DNA of 6,774 bases from Burkholderiales bacterium (lineage in GTDB: Bacteria; Pseudomonadota; Gammaproteobacteria; Burkholderiales; Casimicrobiaceae), in NCBI GenBank assembly GCA_031257235.1, contig JAIRPA010000079.1:1-6774 (forward strand), written 5' to 3'. The translations under genes were made by a program, and so were the position numbers. The notes beneath the pieces were generated by a model. The model saw nothing but the letters and a program-made list of their open reading frames with translations. It made no database searches and had not been told where the DNA came from. Every line of letters begins with the position of its first letter. The first letter of the stretch is position 1. Of the stretch, positions 1-5,063 are shown piece by piece.

Positions 1-4
1 AAGC

Positions 5-33
5 GTGTCATGCCTGCCTGTGACGCATGATAC
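5..33. repeat. Imperfect inverted repeat at the left edge
   Basis: GTGTCATGC (5-13) can pair with GCATGATAC (25-33) across an 11-base loop, giving nine pairs of which one is a G-T wobble. Just after it TTACAAGT occurs twice (36-43 and 53-60). No T-run follows, so it does not look like an intrinsic terminator. Its role is unknown and it could be chance. Confidence 0.35.
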
Positions 34-79
34 ATTTACAAGTGATCATATGTTACAAGTTGAGATGCGTTTATTGCCG

Positions 80-108
80 TTTCATTATTGACTACGTCAA
101 TAATGAAA
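80..108. repeat. AT-rich 13-bp-arm palindrome in a gene-free stretch
   Basis: TTTCATTATTGAC (80-92) and GTCAATAATGAAA (96-108) are perfect complements separated by three bases. A second, outer pair TTGAGAT (60-66) and ATCTCAA (117-123) encloses the palindrome, so 60-123 could fold as one long interrupted stem. No run of T follows. It could be an operator for a dimeric regulator such as the XRE protein encoded at 598-930, a processed RNA hairpin, or an element end. Apart from this and the small items listed separately, 1-324 shows no coding region that I can support. Confidence 0.6.
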
Positions 109-143
109 TAGGTATTATCTCAAACTAATGCGGGTAGCAAGAA

Positions 144-172
144 TTGTAAAAAATAAATAAAAGTGTTGTATA
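144..172 (+). promoter_or_regulatory. Weak candidate sigma-70 promoter
   Basis: TTGTAA (144-149) and TGTATA (167-172) are separated by 17 bases in an AT-rich tract upstream of the first genes. Matches to consensus are partial. It is the best candidate I see for driving the 325-930 gene pair, but it is not well supported. Confidence 0.25.
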
Positions 173-237
173 TTTGTATAAACTGTTCCACGACAGATCG
201 TAAACTCGGAATGATTCGGTGCAAACGGGGTTTTTTG

Positions 238-324
238 ATGCTAACCTTGTCGCTACCGGAAACGATTGGGTCGTTTTGTAGAGGGAAAATCATCATCAAA
301 ACGATTTCAAAAGGGTTGCGGTGA
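238..324 (+). CDS. Possible 28-residue leader ORF
   Basis: An ATG at 238 opens a 28-codon frame whose TGA (322-324) directly abuts the ATG of the next gene at 325. A GGGG run (227-230) sits seven bases upstream and could serve as a ribosome site. The peptide begins MLTLSLPETIG and resembles nothing I recognise. The exact stop/start abutment would suit translational coupling or a leader peptide, but an ORF this short can arise by chance. Confidence 0.22.
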   Translation: MLTLSLPETIGSFCRGKIIIKTISKGLR

Positions 325-558
325 ATGTCTGAGAATTATAAATTGAATCGCTTTATCGTTAGTCCAAATGAAAAAAAACAGGTTGAAACTCATCAATTCA
401 AGTTTAGTAACATGCGTTACCAAAAGTCTGAAACAATTCCATCATACGACTGTCAAAAGATTGATGCCAAAAACCATATTTTAATCGGTGTTACATTTTC
501 CGAAACGAAAAATTCAGGTGACTATGCCGAAAAGCGAATAGAAACGTCAAATCAATAA
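325..558 (+). CDS. Small hypothetical protein (77 aa)
   Basis: This is a 77-residue, strongly hydrophilic, lysine- and serine-rich protein with no membrane segment, no cysteine pair beyond a single Cys, and no motif that I recognise. AAAAGGG (309-315) lies nine bases before the ATG and is an acceptable ribosome site. It is followed after 39 bases by the XRE-type regulator on the same strand, so the two may be cotranscribed. The pairing recalls toxin-antitoxin or phage-derived two-gene units, but the protein does not resemble RelE, HigB or other toxins that I know, so I give no function. It is more AT-rich than the regulator, which hints at separate acquisition. A spurious ORF remains possible. 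Confidence 0.4.
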   Translation: MSENYKLNRFIVSPNEKKQVETHQFKFSNMRYQKSETIPSYDCQKIDAKNHILIGVTFSETKNSGDYAEKRIETSNQ

Positions 559-570
559 TATCTGTGTGAG

Positions 571-587
571 TTCAAACAATTTTTGAA
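571..587. promoter_or_regulatory. Inverted repeat overlapping the regulator's ribosome site (candidate operator)
   Basis: TTCAAA (571-576) and TTTGAA (582-587) are perfect complements spaced by five bases. The right arm runs into the AAAGGGA ribosome site (586-592) of the XRE gene. XRE proteins often autoregulate by binding short dyads near their own start, so this is a plausible operator. A six-base arm in AT-rich DNA may also be chance. Confidence 0.3.
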
Positions 588-597
588 AGGGAACATT

Positions 598-930
598 ATG
601 AAAGCAAATGATGCTGTTATCAATCCGCGGGAAATTCGCTTACGACGCGGCTTAAACCAAGAACGCTTTTGGTCGCAAATCGGCGTGACGCAAAGCGGAG
701 GGTCGCGCTACGAAAGCGGAAGGGCAATGCCCAAGCCGGTGCGCGAATTGTTACGGCTGGTTCATGTAGAGCAGATAGACCTGGCGCAAATCAAACGAGT
801 GGATTACGAAATTGTCAAACATTTAAAAGCCAATCAACCCGATTTATACCGTAGCTTAAGCTGCGCAGTGAAAAGCAAATGGAAAGATTACGAGATTGAA
901 GAAGGCGGCGATTCGCTCGACAATGAATAA
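598..930 (+). CDS. XRE/Cro-type helix-turn-helix transcriptional regulator
   Basis: This is a 110-residue DNA-binding protein. Residues 9-55 form a Cro/C1-type HTH: REIRLRRGLNQERFW is helix 1-2, followed by IGVTQSGGSRYESG, where the TQSGGSRYE segment is the recognition helix. The family is typical of small proteobacterial regulators, some of them paired with toxins or prophage genes. Residues 56-110 form a charged, probably helical C-terminus with no effector domain, so repression by a dimer is the likely mode. I chose the ATG at 598 because AAAGGGA lies at 586-592. An in-frame TTG at 583 would add five residues but has no ribosome site. A strong terminator follows at 959. The HTH call is firm; target and partner are unknown. 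Confidence 0.85.
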   Translation: MKANDAVINPREIRLRRGLNQERFWSQIGVTQSGGSRYESGRAMPKPVRELLRLVHVEQIDLAQIKRVDYEIVKHLKANQPDLYRSLSCAVKSKWKDYEIEEGGDSLDNE

Positions 931-958
931 TTTTGCGTGACATTTTATTCCCTCTGAC

Positions 959-991
959 TAACGGCATCCCACAAGATGCCGTTAATTTTTT
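959..991 (+). terminator. Rho-independent terminator after the XRE gene
   Basis: TAACGGCATC (959-968) pairs perfectly with GATGCCGTTA (975-984) around a six-base loop, followed by A and six T (986-991). It ends the 325-930 unit and isolates it from the downstream transporter gene. Confidence 0.9.
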
Positions 992-1049
992 GATTCGGCA
1001 TCGGTGGGTCAGTCGGCGGCGGCACGGGCGAGGCAAGCCTGCCGCAACA

Positions 1050-1076
1050 TTTCGTGAATGCCTTCTTTGTTAGAAT
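1050..1076 (+). promoter_or_regulatory. Candidate -10 box directly upstream of the MFS gene
   Basis: TAGAAT (1071-1076) matches the -10 consensus at five of six positions. No good -35 is present at 16-18 bases; TTCGTG at 1051-1056 is spaced by only 14. Transcription starting at the usual distance would begin at about 1083, the A of the transporter's ATG. Confidence 0.35.
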
Positions 1077-1082
1077 GCGAAC

Positions 1083-2309
1083 ATGACTTTATATCGCGTC
1101 ATTGCACGTTATCAAACCTTCCTTAATCAACCGGAAGTCATCCCGATTCTTGTGGCGTCGGTATTATCCAGACTTCCGATCGGGATGTTATCGCTTTCGA
1201 TTCTGATCTATTTAAAAGATTTATCGGGATCGCTTGCCTTTGCGGGCGGGCAGGTAGGCATTTATATGGTCGCCATGTCGGTGGCGGCGCCCGTGATCGG
1301 TCGTGTGATCGACCGTTTTGGCGCGGTATGGACATTGCGCTTGTGCGGCGTGATTCATCCCCTCTCTTTCTGGTTGATGTTGATTCCCGCCGTGTTTACG
1401 TCGATTCATTTTCCGCTGTGGGTCATCACGGCGTGCATGATTTTTGCGGGCGCGTTTTGTCCGCCGACCGTGATTGTCTCTCGCGCCGCGTGGCGTTATC
1501 GCTTTGATGATTTGGGGTTGCGTCAAACCGCCTTTTCCGTGGATTCGGTGTTGACCGAATTAAACTTCGTCGTCGGACCTTTAATCGTCGCGTTATCGTT
1601 GACCTTTTTTACCTCCACACTCGCGTTTGGGCTTGCCGCGTTTGCCGCCACCATTGCCGTCCCGATTTTTTTATGTTCTCCCGCGTGTCGTTATGTGCGT
1701 TACGACAAAACCGTCAAACGCCATTGGTTAGGACCTTTAACCGAGCCTCGTTTTTTATGGTTGCTTGCCATCACATTTACGTTTGCCATCACTTTAGGTT
1801 CTTTGGAGTTGGCGTATCCCGCGTTTGCCACGCAATACGGCGCCAGCTATTGGGGTGGGGTTTTGCTGACGTTTTGCGCCATCGGCAGTGCGATCGGCGG
1901 TATTGTGTACGGAGGGGTGAGCTTCAAATCAAAACATGAGTATCAATTAAGGTTCACCCTATTGATTCTTGCGGTTTTTGTCGCGGCACACATCTTATTT
2001 AATTCGCCCTATCTTTTGATGATCTGCGCCACTCTGGCAGGCGTGGTGGTTGCGCCGCTGATGACCGTATTGACGGTGTTGCAATCTTCCTATGTCTCGG
2101 AACGCTACACGGCGGAGGCTTTTACGTGGTCGTCCACGTGTGTGGTGAGCGGCATTGGCGCGGGCATGGCCATTGGCGGCGCCATCGGGGAACGCTTTGG
2201 CGTGACCGCGGTTTTTACATTAAGCGCGTTGGCGTGCGTGATTTCATTGTTGCTTTCCTTGGGGCTCATTTGGCAGGCAAAGCGCGCCCATGAAGTCACG
2301 CACGGTTAA
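1083..2309 (+). CDS. MFS (major facilitator superfamily) transporter
   Basis: This is a 408-residue inner-membrane secondary transporter of normal family length (about 400). Hydrophobic segments run through the whole protein and fit 12 helices, with the basic central loop (about residues 199-220, CRYVRYDKTVKRH) between two six-helix halves. The loop 2-3 motif is visible as GRVIDRFG (73-80), and a degenerate second copy, GEROUP-like GERFG, occurs at 369-373 in the other half. The N-terminus, with LASVLSRLPIGML after a short amphipathic start, resembles the drug/sugar efflux-type MFS proteins whose first helix carries RLPIGM, so the ATG at 1083 is probably right although no Shine-Dalgarno is visible. 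The substrate cannot be read from the sequence. The gene stands alone between a terminator upstream and a convergent gene downstream; no terminator is obvious in the 37-base gap after it. Confidence 0.88.
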   Translation: MTLYRVIARYQTFLNQPEVIPILVASVLSRLPIGMLSLSILIYLKDLSGSLAFAGGQVGIYMVAMSVAAPVIGRVIDRFGAVWTLRLCGVIHPLSFWLMLIPAVFTSIHFPLWVITACMIFAGAFCPPTVIVSRAAWRYRFDDLGLRQTAFSVDSVLTELNFVVGPLIVALSLTFFTSTLAFGLAAFAATIAVPIFLCSPACRYVRYDKTVKRHWLGPLTEPRFLWLLAITFTFAITLGSLELAYPAFATQYGASYWGGVLLTFCAIGSAIGGIVYGGVSFKSKHEYQLRFTLLILAVFVAAHILFNSPYLLMICATLAGVVVAPLMTVLTVLQSSYVSERYTAEAFTWSSTCVVSGIGAGMAIGGAIGERFGVTAVFTLSALACVISLLLSLGLIWQAKRAHEVTHG

Positions 2310-2346
2310 AAAAACCTTTCACTTGAAAAACGGCTCATCAGGGTGC

Positions 2347-2829
2347 TCAATAACGCCCTTGTTGCTTGTAGATATAGTTTGTCAATTCTTGTTGCTGCAT
2401 GGATTGACGATACTGAATTTGGTGCGCCTGCCGCAAAATCGCGCGCATCACGCAATAAACGATACGCGGGTCGGTATCCAATAAAGATTCCAAATTGCCA
2501 CGCTTTAACCGAAGCACTTTCGAGGGCTCTGCGGCAATCAAAGAGGCGTACCGTTCGGTGCCGTCCATAAAGCCCAATTCGCCCACCAAACTTCCGGCGG
2601 TAATGTTGTTGAGCAAAACCTGTTCTGCCGTGCCAAAATTTTTGACGGTTGATAAAGAACCGCTGACAATCACATAAAGATGATCGTCCACCGTGCGTTC
2701 CTTCACCAAAACTTCGCCTTCTTTGAAATCGCGCGATTCGATGAAGTTGGCGAGCGTTCGACACTGCGACTCGCTTAATTCTTCAGATAATTTGCTGTTG
2801 CGTAAGTAGTAAAAATTTTCTTCGTTCAT
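2347..2829 (-). CDS. Stand-alone cyclic-nucleotide-binding domain protein
   Basis: This is a 160-residue soluble protein made almost entirely of one CRP-type cyclic-nucleotide-binding beta-roll. FKEGEVLVKERTVDDHLYVIVSG (residues 35-57) is the typical front half. The phosphate-binding cassette is at 83-96, with GELGFMDGTERYAS aligning with GELGLFEEGQERSAW of E. coli CRP. The cassette Glu (E84) and Arg (R93) are kept, but CRP S83 is replaced by Tyr (Y94). Unlike CRP/FNR there is no C-terminal HTH; residues 120-160 form a Gln-rich helix. It may therefore sense a nucleotide and act through a protein partner, or serve as a regulatory subunit. GGTTGGA precedes the ATG. The gene is convergent with the MFS gene and ends 37 bases from it. 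Confidence 0.85.
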   Translation of the reverse strand: MNEENFYYLRNSKLSEELSESQCRTLANFIESRDFKEGEVLVKERTVDDHLYVIVSGSLSTVKNFGTAEQVLLNNITAGSLVGELGFMDGTERYASLIAAEPSKVLRLKRGNLESLLDTDPRIVYCVMRAILRQAHQIQYRQSMQQQELTNYIYKQQGRY

Positions 2830-3018
2830 GTTCCAACCCTATCGTGCCTGATGTTCAAATACGCAAAAAATGCGCGCGCTCAAAGTGTCTCCCCTCAAGA
2901 GATTTGCAAGGGTTTTGCAGGGGTCTTCTTGGGACGGGTGACGATTTTTCGCAAAGGCCTCACGTTAGCGCATTCTGTTGTTTTTTGCTATATCCCAAGA
3001 CGAATTATTTAAAGAATA
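2830..3018. other. Intergenic region upstream of the cyclic-nucleotide-binding gene, with a short tandem repeat
   Basis: No gene is supported here. TTTGCAAGGGT (2903-2913) is followed immediately by TTTGCAGGGGT (2914-2924), an 11-bp tandem pair with one mismatch. On the minus strand TTGAGC and TATTTG spaced by 16 bases (about 2882-2855) form a weak promoter candidate for the gene at 2829. The reverse-strand wording AAGACCCCTGCAAAACCC recalls ends of IS5-family elements, but no partner end or transposase is visible. Confidence 0.4.
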
Positions 3019-3044
3019 GGGTTTTTTGGTTTCGTGGTTCAGGG

Positions 3045-3070
3045 GTAGGGGACGCCGCCCTCGGCGTCCC
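3045..3070 (+). repeat. REP-like hairpin led by GTAG (copy 1)
   Basis: GTAG (3045-3048) is followed directly by GGGACGCCG (3049-3057), loop CCCT and CGGCGTCCC (3062-3070), a perfect 9-bp stem. A GTAG or GGAG tetranucleotide 5' of a GC-rich hairpin is the signature of bacterial REP elements handled by RAYT (Y1 HUH) transposases. An identical copy occurs at 6552-6577. A wider arm, GGGTTTTT (3019-3026) with AAAAACCC (3072-3079), encloses it. Confidence 0.65.
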
Positions 3071-3101
3071 GAAAAACCCAAACCCCCGACTTTCGCTGCC
3101 A

Positions 3102-3128
3102 CCCCCTTTTATAAAGGGGGCTTTTTTT
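3102..3128 (+). terminator. Terminator-like hairpin within R1
   Basis: CCCCCTTTTATAAAGGGGG (3102-3120) forms an 8-bp stem with a 3-base loop and is followed by C and seven T (3122-3128). This has the form of an intrinsic terminator on the + strand. It belongs to the repeat family rather than to a particular gene. The inverted partner at about 3334-3355 would act on the - strand with a shorter T-run. Confidence 0.55.
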
Positions 3129-3130
3129 AT

Positions 3131-3206
3131 TCGGCAAAAAGTAAACCCCTACTTTTTGCCGGAAGGAATTACCAAAAAATCGCGGGGGGACCCCGACGAT
3201 TTTTTG
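3131..3206. repeat. Two-hairpin repeat unit, copy 1
   Basis: Hairpin one: CGGCAAAAAGTA (3132-3143), loop AACCCC, TACTTTTTGCCG (3150-3161), a perfect 12-bp stem. Hairpin two: CAAAAAATCG (3173-3182) with CGATTTTTTG (3197-3206), enclosing CGGGG-GGA-CCCCG (3183-3195) and one unpaired A (3196). The second hairpin can be read as a bidirectional intrinsic terminator, with A6 before and T6 after a GC-rich stem. A diverged copy with compensatory changes is at 5467-5543. Confidence 0.75.
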
Positions 3207-3220
3207 TGGAAACGGCGGCG

Positions 3221-3279
3221 GATGCGCAAAGCGCGTCGTCATTGCGGGCAGACCTGCCGCAGGCAGGCAGACCCGCAAT
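3221..3279. repeat. Palindromes GATGCGC-AAA-GCGCGTC and ATTGCGGG...CCCGCAAT
   Basis: 3221-3237 is a 7-bp stem with an AAA loop and one G-T pair; the same sequence with perfect pairing occurs at 6356-6372. ATTGCGGG (3241-3248) pairs with CCCGCAAT (3272-3279), enclosing CCTGCC-GCA-GGCAGG (3253-3267). Related ATTGCGG palindromes occur at 6401-6421 and 6597-6622, so this is a dispersed family. Confidence 0.65.
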
Positions 3280-3301
3280 CCGGTTTTCCCGCCGTTCCTG
3301 C

Positions 3302-3382
3302 AAAAAAGTATCCGGCTTTGCCGAATATCAAAAGCCCCCTTTATGAAAGGGGGTGGCAGGCGAAGCCTGACGGGGGTTTGTG
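3302..3382 (+). repeat. 81-bp repeat, copy 1 (direct copy at 6443-6523)
   Basis: This segment matches 6443-6523 at 77 of 81 positions by hand alignment, without gaps. It contains the stem CCCCCTTTATGAAAGGGGG and the mini-hairpin CAGGC-GAA-GCCTG, which carries GCGAAGC, a sequence known as an unusually stable DNA hairpin. It forms most of the right arm of R1. Confidence 0.85.
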
Positions 3383-3388
3383 TTTTTC

Positions 3389-3408
3389 GGGACGGACAAG
3401 TCCGTCCC
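3389..3408. repeat. Variant REP-like hairpin with compensated stem
   Basis: GGGACGGAC (3389-3397) pairs with GTCCGTCCC (3400-3408). Compared with the REP-like hairpin at 3049-3070, the outer GGGAC/GTCCC is kept while the inner GCCG/CGGC has become GGAC/GTCC on both sides. On the strand where it aligns with that hairpin it is preceded by CGCG rather than GTAG. A solo 12-base half of the unit-one hairpin, TACTTTTTGCCG, follows at 3425-3436. Confidence 0.6.
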
Positions 3409-3422
3409 CGCGAGTGTAGATT

Positions 3423-3451
3423 TTTACTTTTTGCCGCAATTGGTTTAGCAT
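3423..3451 (+). promoter_or_regulatory. Candidate promoter of the toxin operon
   Basis: TTTACT (3423-3428) and TAGCAT (3446-3451) are separated by 17 bases, each matching consensus at four of six positions, with 39 bases to the toxin ATG. The -35 would be provided by the solo repeat half TACTTTTTGCCG. The evidence is weak; it is the best candidate in the short gap between R1 and the toxin gene. Confidence 0.28.
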
Positions 3452-3490
3452 AGCCCTTTCATCCAACCTCCTTCAATGCGATAAGGCGCG

Positions 3491-4711
3491 ATGCCCAATT
3501 ACAACCCTTTTTTCACGGTCGGTGATTTTGTTGCCGGGACGGTTCGTTCCACGTGGCGTTTTTGGAGCGACCAACGCCTGCGCGTCGATCGCGTGATTGC
3601 GGCGCTGACCCAATCCCGCAAGCTCGCCCTCCAAAAGCTCACGGCAAAACTCACCGGAATGGACGTTGAAACCATTCTTGAAGGCTTGACGGATTTGGCG
3701 ATACAAATTGCCGTGATTTACGGGTGCAGTATCTGCGGGTGTACGCTCATCGGCGCGGGCGTGGGGGCGTTAGCCGGCGGCGTGGGGGCGATTCCCGGCG
3801 CGGCTTTGGGGGCGACCACGGGCGTGGAATTGGGGTCGATCATTTTGGGTTTTATCGGCATCGCGCAGTTGGTGCCGATCATCTTTGAGTGCGGGGACGA
3901 ATTAAAGCGCAGTTACACGGCGGGGTTTCGGCTTGCGTGGACGAATCCCAACGAACCGACGGCATTTTCTTACGGGTATCCGCCCGCGCGAAACGAGAAC
4001 GAAGCCATCCACCGAAGCGCGGAGGAGTTATCCAACGGTCACGTGATTTTGATGTTGGGGATTTTAATCGGCGTGATTGTGGTGATTCTCAAAAACGCCA
4101 AAGCGGGACGAACGCTCATCGCAAAATCCAAGTTGGGCGATAAAGTCGGCATCTGGGCGGAGAAAAACGTCGGCAATTTAGAAAGGCTCAAACGCATCCG
4201 AAAACCCGAATACGCGGCCGTTGCCGATGAATACCGCGCCCAAAAAGCGATGAGTGACGCGGCAAAGAAAACCGAAACCGCGGGAAGCCCGAAGGCGTTG
4301 GAGGAAGTGAAAAGCAAAGAACCCAAATTTCTAAAAAATCCTTTTGCCACAGAAAAAGATAAGGCGTTCTTTTGGTCGGGAATGGGGATGGACGGAGCTA
4401 AAGCTGCGGAGTCTCTAGCCAAACAAAAAGGTGGAACCACCCTTGAAATGGTAATAGAAAATCGAGGGATTAACCTACCAAAATTTAACCCTGATAGTCC
4501 CGCAACGATTGAGGCATGGAAAGAGGCTTCGCGTTTATATGCGGAAGGCGCAAGTGGTGAAGTAAGAGCGGTTTTAGGGAATAACGTGAAGCCAACCAGT
4601 ATTTGGAATACCCAAGAATTGCCCGCACTAAAAGCAAATCCAAAAGTGACCGAAATTTTTAAAGTTGACCCCAAAACCGGCGTTGAGACACTGATTTACA
4701 GGAGACCATAA
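3491..4711 (+). CDS. Polymorphic toxin with membrane N-terminus and ADP-ribosyl-cyclase-like (NADase) C-terminus
   Basis: This is a 406-residue protein, probably a contact-delivered antibacterial effector. Residues 66-133 are hydrophobic and glycine-rich (GAGVGALAGGVGAIPGAALG at 88-107), and a further membrane segment lies at 185-200. This layout recalls the DUF6861-type N-terminus of T6SS effectors. A charged linker (about 201-285) leads to the toxin domain. There FFWSG (293-297), TLE (317-319), an AWKEASRLYAEGA block (342-354) and SIWNTQEL (370-377) follow CD38 in order: FWS at W125, TLE at E146, VFWKTVSRRFAEAA at W189, and the catalytic E226. The likely reaction is NAD+ (or NADP+) hydrolysis or cyclisation in the target cell. 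AAGG (3483-3486) lies four bases before the ATG. GC drops near 4328, where the linker meets the toxin tip. The immunity gene starts one base after the stop. The fold is inferred by eye from motifs; delivery by T6SS is an inference, since no VgrG, PAAR or Rhs part is visible. Confidence 0.72.
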   Translation: MPNYNPFFTVGDFVAGTVRSTWRFWSDQRLRVDRVIAALTQSRKLALQKLTAKLTGMDVETILEGLTDLAIQIAVIYGCSICGCTLIGAGVGALAGGVGAIPGAALGATTGVELGSIILGFIGIAQLVPIIFECGDELKRSYTAGFRLAWTNPNEPTAFSYGYPPARNENEAIHRSAEELSNGHVILMLGILIGVIVVILKNAKAGRTLIAKSKLGDKVGIWAEKNVGNLERLKRIRKPEYAAVADEYRAQKAMSDAAKKTETAGSPKALEEVKSKEPKFLKNPFATEKDKAFFWSGMGMDGAKAAESLAKQKGGTTLEMVIENRGINLPKFNPDSPATIEAWKEASRLYAEGASGEVRAVLGNNVKPTSIWNTQELPALKANPKVTEIFKVDPKTGVETLIYRRP

Positions 4712-4712
4712 A
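4700..4712 (+). promoter_or_regulatory. Strong ribosome site of the immunity gene inside the toxin's last codons
   Basis: AGGAGA (4700-4705) lies in the final codons of the toxin gene, eight bases after AGGAG to the ATG at 4713. The toxin TAA is at 4709-4711, so the two genes are separated by one base. The site is much better than the toxin's own, which favours immunity protein over toxin. Confidence 0.75.
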
Positions 4713-5015
4713 ATGGCAATTAACGAAGAACTCAGTAGAGCGATATTCATAAGCTATGGAGAGGTGCCTGACCTTTCCGGGCAATCAGTAGAGTCAAAAT
4801 TGAAAGAGGCATTTGGTGAAATAAAAGGAACCGAATTGTTTCATCAGGTGGGCAAAATTGTTGAAGAAATAGATAACATCTCTGTTGATTGGGCAAACCA
4901 CACATTGGCAAGCGCTTCAAAATTTGTTGTGAATGCAATTCATTTGAAACATCCCGATATTAACGATGAGGCGTTAGACGCGCTTTATAGAAGTTACGCA
5001 TACGCTAACCGTTGA
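4713..5015 (+). CDS. Probable cognate immunity protein (100 aa)
   Basis: This is a 100-residue, acidic, soluble protein without signal peptide or membrane segment, rich in predicted helix (for example ESKLKEAFGEIKG, DINDEALDALYRSYAYA). I do not recognise the family. The assignment as immunity protein rests on position: it starts one base after the toxin stop with a strong ribosome site, is small, and shares the lower GC (about 40% by hand count) of the toxin's C-terminal part. A cytoplasmic location fits a toxin acting on cytosolic NAD+. If it works like known NADase immunity proteins it would block the active site of the toxin domain; this is inference. Confidence 0.7.
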   Translation: MAINEELSRAIFISYGEVPDLSGQSVESKLKEAFGEIKGTELFHQVGKIVEEIDNISVDWANHTLASASKFVVNAIHLKHPDINDEALDALYRSYAYANR

Positions 5016-5063
5016 TAATAAACGTTAGGTGGATTTAAAAGTATCATGAAATTAGGAAAGATT

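Larger units (their letters stand above)
3019..3436. repeat. Repeat cluster R1: composite palindromic element with ~95-bp inverted ends
   Basis: The left part (3049-3143) and the reverse complement of the right part (about 3309-3408) align over roughly 95 bases, with shared blocks CGTCCCGAAAAAC, CAAACCCCCG, TGCCACCCCCTTT, ATAAAGGGGGCTTTT and ATTCGGCAAA. Between the arms lie the two-hairpin unit at 3131-3206 and the ATTGCGGG palindrome region at 3221-3279. The whole resembles a MITE- or REPIN-like mosaic of smaller palindromes. No transposase is encoded and no target-site duplication is evident. Open frames through it read only repeat sequence and are not genes. Confidence 0.8.

Noticed and set aside
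1..324. tRNA or known riboswitch in the left non-coding stretch
   Set aside because: No cloverleaf, TTCGAATC-like T-arm or known riboswitch core could be found; only simple palindromes.
325..930. Classical toxin-antitoxin pair with the XRE protein as antitoxin
   Set aside because: The 77-residue partner has none of the features of RelE/HigB/HipA-type toxins; the gene order alone is not enough to call it.
2306..2764. 152-codon minus-strand frame overlapping the cyclic-nucleotide-binding gene
   Set aside because: It overlaps in another frame the gene that carries the clear GELGF...ER cassette; the translation is arginine-rich without domains.
2897..2931. IS5-family element end
   Set aside because: The wording resembles IS5-type termini, but there is no partner inverted repeat, transposase or target duplication, so I list only the tandem repeat.
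2844..3419. Long + strand open frame (191 codons) through R1, and overlapping frames on both strands
   Set aside because: They read palindromic repeat DNA, with proline/arginine-rich low-quality translations and no ribosome site. Frames through R3 look alike because the repeats are shared, not because of protein conservation.
4039..4674. 211-codon minus-strand open frame opposite the toxin gene
   Set aside because: It lies fully antisense to the well-supported toxin gene, which has recognisable motifs and a proper downstream partner. The frame is a by-product of codon bias.
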